Assembly (NCBI GenBank): GCA_030041295.1
Contig: JASHOD010000074.1
Location: forward strand, 1 to 64,000
Reading direction: 5' to 3'
DNA length: 64,000 nucleotides
Source: Nitrososphaerales archaeon
GTDB taxonomy: Archaea > Thermoproteota > Nitrososphaeria > Nitrososphaerales > CADDZS01
Shown here: piece by piece, positions 59,915-64,000 of the stretch
Position numbering within the stretch: the stretch's first letter is position 1
How the letters are laid out: each line of letters begins with the position of its first letter
Made by a program: the position numbers and the translations under genes
Notes under the pieces: generated by a model
Told to the model about the DNA's origin: nothing
Seen by the model: only the letters and a program-made list of their open reading frames with translations
Database searches by the model: none

Positions 59915-60289
59915 ATGGCGACAACAGCGGCCACTGACAAATTTGATAGAATCCGTCAGAATATCAGAGACTACGAGCGGGAAGCCATGGAGATATCTTC
60001 CCCTCTAACACTCGCGAAGGGAACGTCGCTTGGACTTTCACGGGACCAGCTCGTGCATCTTGTGGGGCTACTTTGGAAGCTGAGCTCCGCTTACAAGGAC
60101 TATGCTCGATTGCTAGAGCAGGCACTCACCGATATCAGAAACAACATGGGCGAAGGCAGAAGGGAGGAGGTACAGATACTTGAGGACGCAGCGGCGAACC
60201 TCGACAAACTGATCGACGGTTTGCAAAAGATTGAGGATCTAACTACGGAGTACAGAGGAGGAACAGGAGAAGAAAAGGAAGAACTATGA
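59915..60289 (+). CDS. Helical (coiled-coil-like) protein
   Basis: 124 residues, ATG. Helix-rich, acidic at both ends, with a possible coiled coil at about 8-30 and 75-115 (LEQALTDIRNNMGEG, ILEDAAANLDKLIDGLQK). No cysteine or membrane helix. Unknown function; divergent from the HExxH gene. Confidence 0.5.
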   Translation: MATTAATDKFDRIRQNIRDYEREAMEISSPLTLAKGTSLGLSRDQLVHLVGLLWKLSSAYKDYARLLEQALTDIRNNMGEGRREEVQILEDAAANLDKLIDGLQKIEDLTTEYRGGTGEEKEEL

Positions 60290-60345
60290 TTCTTCTTCGG
60301 TGGTCAATAAATATCGGTTCTTTCCATCATTCCTTCTAGAAATTC

Positions 60346-60588
60346 ATGTCGCAACTCTGCTGCACTGGAAACGGAGGCTGTATTGAACTAACTGAAAGAG
60401 AGTATGCCGTCTGTCAGGCGATCTGCACTAGTTCCTCTCCGCTATCGTTTTCTCAGCTTAAACAGGCTTCAAATTTTCATCAAGAGATTCTTTCGAGGAT
60501 TCTGAGGAGACTTCGAACACATCAAGTAATAGAGAAGCTTGATGACGGGAAGTATCAAAAGCCAAGAATTGATTCGTGTAGTCAATAA
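60346..60588 (+). CDS. Small winged-helix-like regulator with Cys-rich N-terminus
   Basis: 80 residues, ATG. N-terminus LCCTGNGGC, then AVCQAICTSS, and a winged-helix-like LSFSQLKQASNFHQEILSRILRRLRTHQVIEK (helix-turn-helix with recognition helix HQEILSRILRRL). The five cysteines in the first 26 residues suggest metal or redox sensing. Follows the coiled-coil gene. Confidence 0.5.
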   Translation: MSQLCCTGNGGCIELTEREYAVCQAICTSSSPLSFSQLKQASNFHQEILSRILRRLRTHQVIEKLDDGKYQKPRIDSCSQ

Positions 60589-60600
60589 TTACCTCGATCG

Positions 60601-60684
60601 TTGAACAGAACTGTCGAAAGAGGTGAATGCGGACTGGCATCCTCATGTTGCGAAGACGGGTGTTGCTGTTGCAAAAAACTCTGA
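60601..60684 (+). CDS. Possible Cys-rich microprotein
   Basis: 27 residues from TTG just after the previous gene. The second half has seven cysteines, including one CC pair and a run of four in a row (CC...CCCC), of a kind seen in metal-binding peptides. Too short to be sure of coding; listed because the neighbouring gene is also Cys-rich. Confidence 0.2.
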   Translation: MNRTVERGECGLASSCCEDGCCCCKKL

Positions 60685-60860
60685 TTCCTCAAAGCCTAGT
60701 TGAAGAGAGTAACATCGAAACCCATCTTCTACCTTCCTCGAGCCACAAATGCCCTTTTCCGCAGCCCCATTATTGACGTTCTAACGGTCGGGGTTATGTG
60801 GCAGAGGAGTTTATTTCTAATGATTGAGGAAAGTCATCTCCAAGAGCTCGTAGCTTAGCT

Positions 60861-62723
60861 TTGGCAAAAACTGAATCAGATACCGACACTTCCATCGATC
60901 CTTCCATTTTGGCCGAAGAACAGGTAGAGTTCATGGAGGAGGGGGAAGGACGATCTTCAACATCACTTCCCCCTCCCAAGCTCCCAATATTCAAGGTCAT
61001 TGACAAAATCGACTTTTCAAGACACTTTGTCATCCTCGGAGACGTAGGGACCGGAAAGAGTACAGTGACACCAATACACGAGTTCGAACTATGTAACAAG
61101 AACCGCGAGATAATCATTCGAGAGCCTTCGAGAGCTTCGTGCAATGCATTGTATTATTCCCTTGAGGCGTTGCACCCGGAAGTGAAGGAACATCTTGCGG
61201 TGATTACAAAAGATACCAAGATCAACGTCAACGGTAAAATCAAGATTGTGACAGACGGCGTTCTGCTCCGGATGCTAGCAGAAAATACAATCAAAGACGC
61301 CTCCATCTATTTCGATGAAAGTCACCAAATGACATCTCAGCTCGAACTGTGCATGTCCCTGGCACGAAAGCAAAAGGAAGCTGGTCATGGAGGATCAAGG
61401 AATCTATTTAGAATCATGAGTGCCACGATTGATCCGAAGGAGTTTCTGTCTTTCCTCGGAATATCGAATCTCTATTCCTTGAGCGGACGCAGGTTCCCCG
61501 TTAGAATGGAACTCGAACTTGCAAAGGATCTTAACGAGATGTTCAACACTTTGGCACTTTACCTATACTCGCAGCCGCAAGACCAGTCCTGGCTCGTGTT
61601 CCTTCCGACAAGGCGACTGGTCGAAAAGTTCGCTTCAAGTTACGGAGGGGTGTACATCCATGGCGGACTCGAAGGTTCGGAAATCAACAAGATCCAGCAA
61701 AGAGCCGAGTTAGACAAGAACCTGAGAATATTTGCGACGAACGTCATTGCTTCCTCCGTCAACATCTACGTTGACAACGTGCTGATCTTCAACGAGGTAG
61801 TCGATTCGAAGGAGAAATTAGGGCAAAAGAACCTGGAGTACAAGACGATAGACTCCAATTCCCTTTTACAAATGATCGGTAGAATCGGCCGCTTCAAACC
61901 CGGGCGAGCTGTTATTCTCTCAGATACTCCGGTTCCAAAGAAGATCGATCCAATCCCAGTACGAAAGGCACTTGAGAGCGAGACTCCCTTCGATCTCGTC
62001 TTGCTCATGTCGAAATATGGACTAGAACTTTCAGAACTAGAATTCATGTCCAAAGTGAAGCGAAGCGAAGTCGCTTTTGCTGAGGATTGGCTCGTAGACA
62101 TAGGGGCGATCGAGCGCGATACTCATGAGATTACGGAAAAAGGTCTACTTATGAGCGAGATCCCTTACGAGCCCGACTATTCGCATATGATTTCAAGTGC
62201 TTTGATTTCAAACGATTACAATTCCGCTAGGTTCCTGCTCGCGGCGGGTTCGTTTGGAGATTCCTTAAATCACGCATACAAGACGGAGATGGAAGCTCTC
62301 GCGCGGGAGTTTCTTTACGAGTTCGACAAGTCAAACGAATTGAATATCAAGGCTCATCTTTTGAAAAGATACTCAGAGGATCACGAGGGATCATTCATCT
62401 CCAAACTCGTTGCTAACGGAATCTTCCCAAGGTTTGTCGACGAAGCTTGGAAGAATTACGAGGCCGCTTGGGAGTCGTTGAACGACCTGCTGTCCCAGTC
62501 GAAGAAGGAGCCAATTCCGAGGGACGTGTTCGTGGATCTGGACGTTTCGAAACTTAAATCGTACCTTGAAGATTGCCTATCTTTTGAGAAATTTGATCTC
62601 TACGAAAAACGAGATTATGGCTTAGGAGATCTTTTGATTGAAGATGAGTTCTTCGCCCGCTCTGTCATGATGAACTACAGGCCCATTCTGTTCGACATTG
62701 TCGCGATGAATTCACGCAGGTAA
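60861..62723 (+). CDS. DEAH/RHA-type helicase
   Basis: 620 residues from TTG. Motif I GDVGTGKST, motif II DESH (FDESHQM), motif III SAT, and motif VI QMIGRIGRFKPG, followed by a winged-helix and ratchet-like domain (LVDIGAIERDTHEITEKG, then PDYSHMISSAL) as in the HA2-type extension. Unwinds RNA or DNA using ATP. The acidic N-terminal 45 residues are unstructured. No clear operon partner. Confidence 0.8.
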   Translation: MAKTESDTDTSIDPSILAEEQVEFMEEGEGRSSTSLPPPKLPIFKVIDKIDFSRHFVILGDVGTGKSTVTPIHEFELCNKNREIIIREPSRASCNALYYSLEALHPEVKEHLAVITKDTKINVNGKIKIVTDGVLLRMLAENTIKDASIYFDESHQMTSQLELCMSLARKQKEAGHGGSRNLFRIMSATIDPKEFLSFLGISNLYSLSGRRFPVRMELELAKDLNEMFNTLALYLYSQPQDQSWLVFLPTRRLVEKFASSYGGVYIHGGLEGSEINKIQQRAELDKNLRIFATNVIASSVNIYVDNVLIFNEVVDSKEKLGQKNLEYKTIDSNSLLQMIGRIGRFKPGRAVILSDTPVPKKIDPIPVRKALESETPFDLVLLMSKYGLELSELEFMSKVKRSEVAFAEDWLVDIGAIERDTHEITEKGLLMSEIPYEPDYSHMISSALISNDYNSARFLLAAGSFGDSLNHAYKTEMEALAREFLYEFDKSNELNIKAHLLKRYSEDHEGSFISKLVANGIFPRFVDEAWKNYEAAWESLNDLLSQSKKEPIPRDVFVDLDVSKLKSYLEDCLSFEKFDLYEKRDYGLGDLLIEDEFFARSVMMNYRPILFDIVAMNSRR

Positions 62724-62825
62724 GGATGTATCGGAAATCGAGGGAGCCTTGCCGAATTATTGCAGTTCTCGATTTTGAACAGTTATTTTGGGTAAGAAAG
62801 AATAAGATTAGTCGTAACCCAATAT

Positions 62826-63170
62826 ATGGATATGATGCAAACTGCGGCTTCTTTGAAAGCAGGTCTCGATGACTATGAGCTGATGGATTGCATCGAGAAG
62901 GGATTGAATCGATTCGGCCCTGGAATAAAATATGCGGTAATGTGGAGGATGGTCGTGCTAAAGGAATCGCCGAAGGAAGGAATTCCAGCAAGGCCGGAGG
63001 CATTTCATGCTGCCCTCCAAAGTATCTTCGGGCAGGGGTCGAAGAGAATTGAGGATGCGATAATCGAGGAAATTAGGTCAAGAACCGAAGATCATTTCTT
63101 GGAGATCGATGACCTTGTGGATCTGCTGAAAACCGTTCGAAGAGAAAGTTTGTTCTTCCAAATCAAGTAA
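62826..63170 (+). CDS. Conserved archaeal protein, paralogue of 7768-8094 (possibly DUF3227-like)
   Basis: 114 residues, ATG. Shares DDYELMDCI, FGPGIKY, WRMVVL, EGIPARPEAFHAALQSIFG and IEDAIIEEIRSRT with the protein at 7768. See that entry for the uncertain domain name. The two copies lie on opposite strands 55 kb apart, and both are isolated genes. Function unknown. Confidence 0.6.
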   Translation: MDMMQTAASLKAGLDDYELMDCIEKGLNRFGPGIKYAVMWRMVVLKESPKEGIPARPEAFHAALQSIFGQGSKRIEDAIIEEIRSRTEDHFLEIDDLVDLLKTVRRESLFFQIK

Positions 63171-63421
63171 TCGAAAAAGAGAATACATTATTCATACTCT
63201 CCGAATTGTTATCTGTCAAACATTCACGTTTTTGACCGAAAAGGCAGCCACTTCCCCTTTCAAAAATCCAACCTTCTAGATGAGCATTACACTGGTTCAA
63301 TCCTAGATATTGAGAACAAGATCTCAAGCTCAGTCACACTGATGTTGAAATCCTTAAGTTCTATGGGTCCCAGTGATGAAAACGAACAATTAGAACTCAT
63401 TTAACGGTAGATAGTCACATT

Positions 63422-64000
63422 TTGAAGCGAGACGTAAGCAAAGCACACAAGGGAGTAGATCAGCTTGGCGATTTTACTTCGGTAAATCGCAGGTTATTCA
63501 TGACATCATTGCTCGCCGTTGTCGTCGGAGTAATCAGTGCTTCTGTCGCAGTCGCCCTTCTCGAATTGATCAATTTTTTTACTAATGTATTCTTTTTCGG
63601 CAAACCGCAATTTTCTTTGAAACTTGTTTCTCCAGCGTATAACCATCTCGGACTCTTCGTCATTATTATTCCCGTAATCGGCGGGTTGATCGTCGGAGTG
63701 ATGGCCAGATTTGGGTCGGAGCGAATTCGCGGCCATGGAATCCCTGAAGCGCTAGAGTCAATTTTGATCACAAAAAGTAAGATGGAGCCCAAGTTAGCAG
63801 TTCTAAAGCCCGTCTCTACAGCTATCTCGATCGGGTCCGGCGGTCCCTTCGGCGCAGAAGGGCCAATCATAATGACTGGGGGCGCGTTTGGTTCAGTCTT
63901 CGCTCAATTCCTGAAGCTTACTTCGATGGAAAGAAAGACGCTTCTTGTTGCAGGAGCTGCAGCCGGTATGGCGGCCGTGTTCAATACGCCAGTTGCGGCT
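63422..64000 (+). CDS. CLC-type chloride channel/antiporter (3' end outside window)
   Basis: 193 codons from TTG 63422 to the window edge, no stop. Hydrophobic helices with SLLAVVVGVISASVAVALLE and LIVGVMARFGSERIRGHG, then GSGGPFGAEGPIIMTGG, the ion-binding loop of CLC proteins (GxEGP with the gating Glu), and AAGMAAVFNTPVAA. The regular CLC order is preserved. Moves Cl- or exchanges it with H+ through the membrane. ATG at 63500 is a later possible start. Confidence 0.88.
   Translation, partial: MKRDVSKAHKGVDQLGDFTSVNRRLFMTSLLAVVVGVISASVAVALLELINFFTNVFFFGKPQFSLKLVSPAYNHLGLFVIIIPVIGGLIVGVMARFGSERIRGHGIPEALESILITKSKMEPKLAVLKPVSTAISIGSGGPFGAEGPIIMTGGAFGSVFAQFLKLTSMERKTLLVAGAAAGMAAVFNTPVAA

Noticed and set aside
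63280-63310. GGTTCAATCC resembling a tRNA T-arm
   Set aside because: No matching acceptor, D or anticodon arms around it.

Overview
The window is archaeal. Starts are often TTG or GTG with few Shine-Dalgarno sites, TATA boxes lie about 25-35 bases upstream of starts, and it carries class III signal-peptide pilins, an Lrp/AsnC regulator, a CruF-like carotenoid enzyme, DUF35/SCP-x thiolase pairs and an MIT-domain coiled-coil protein. This mix fits a soil or sediment member of the Thaumarchaeota (Nitrososphaerota). I see no ammonia-oxidation genes, so a heterotrophic lineage is possible, but the assignment is an inference. Layout: 1-9 kb holds the end of a membrane protein, two tandem pilins, a GNAT acetyltransferase, an acetolactate-synthase-like enzyme and small regulators. 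9-13 kb holds two coiled-coil proteins with VPK-type repeats (one with an MIT domain) and two frameshifted genes. 13.1-15.5 kb is a minus-strand operon of a Ku-like protein, a minimal ATP-dependent DNA ligase and a minimal family-X polymerase, which looks like an archaeal end-joining module. 15.8-21.7 kb is an acyl-CoA/thiolase block (acyl-CoA dehydrogenase, thiolase, two DUF35 proteins, two thiolase-like proteins that lack the catalytic Cys and His). The centre, 23.5-50.4 kb, is one regulon for nitrogen-heterocycle (purine-type) breakdown: hydantoinase, an ECF transporter (S, T and fused A1A2), carbamate kinase, a luciferase-like oxidoreductase, an SsnA/guanine-deaminase-like amidohydrolase, two YgeW-like carbamoyltransferases, threonine-synthase-like and cysteine-synthase-like PLP enzymes, two complete three-subunit xanthine-dehydrogenase-type enzymes, and adenine deaminase. 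The content parallels the bacterial yge/xdh/ssnA urate-degradation cluster (E. coli ygeW-ygeX-hyuA-yqeA-ssnA-xdhD and relatives), in which carbamoyl phosphate is finally converted to ATP by carbamate kinase. Each of the nine promoters recognised in this block has the same element, an 18-bp inverted repeat (A/G)TTCTCA-N4-TGAGAAT followed 10-12 bases later by a TATA box. The last copy drives an Lrp/AsnC-family gene, the obvious candidate regulator. 47.5-64 kb returns to ordinary and decaying genes: CruF-like, secreted proteins, two genes broken only by in-frame TAA codons, a UPF0016-like transporter, dUTPase-like, a broken lytic-transglycosylase/LysM gene, a beta-lactamase-fold hydrolase, a duplicated HExxH protein, a DEAH helicase and the start of a CLC channel.
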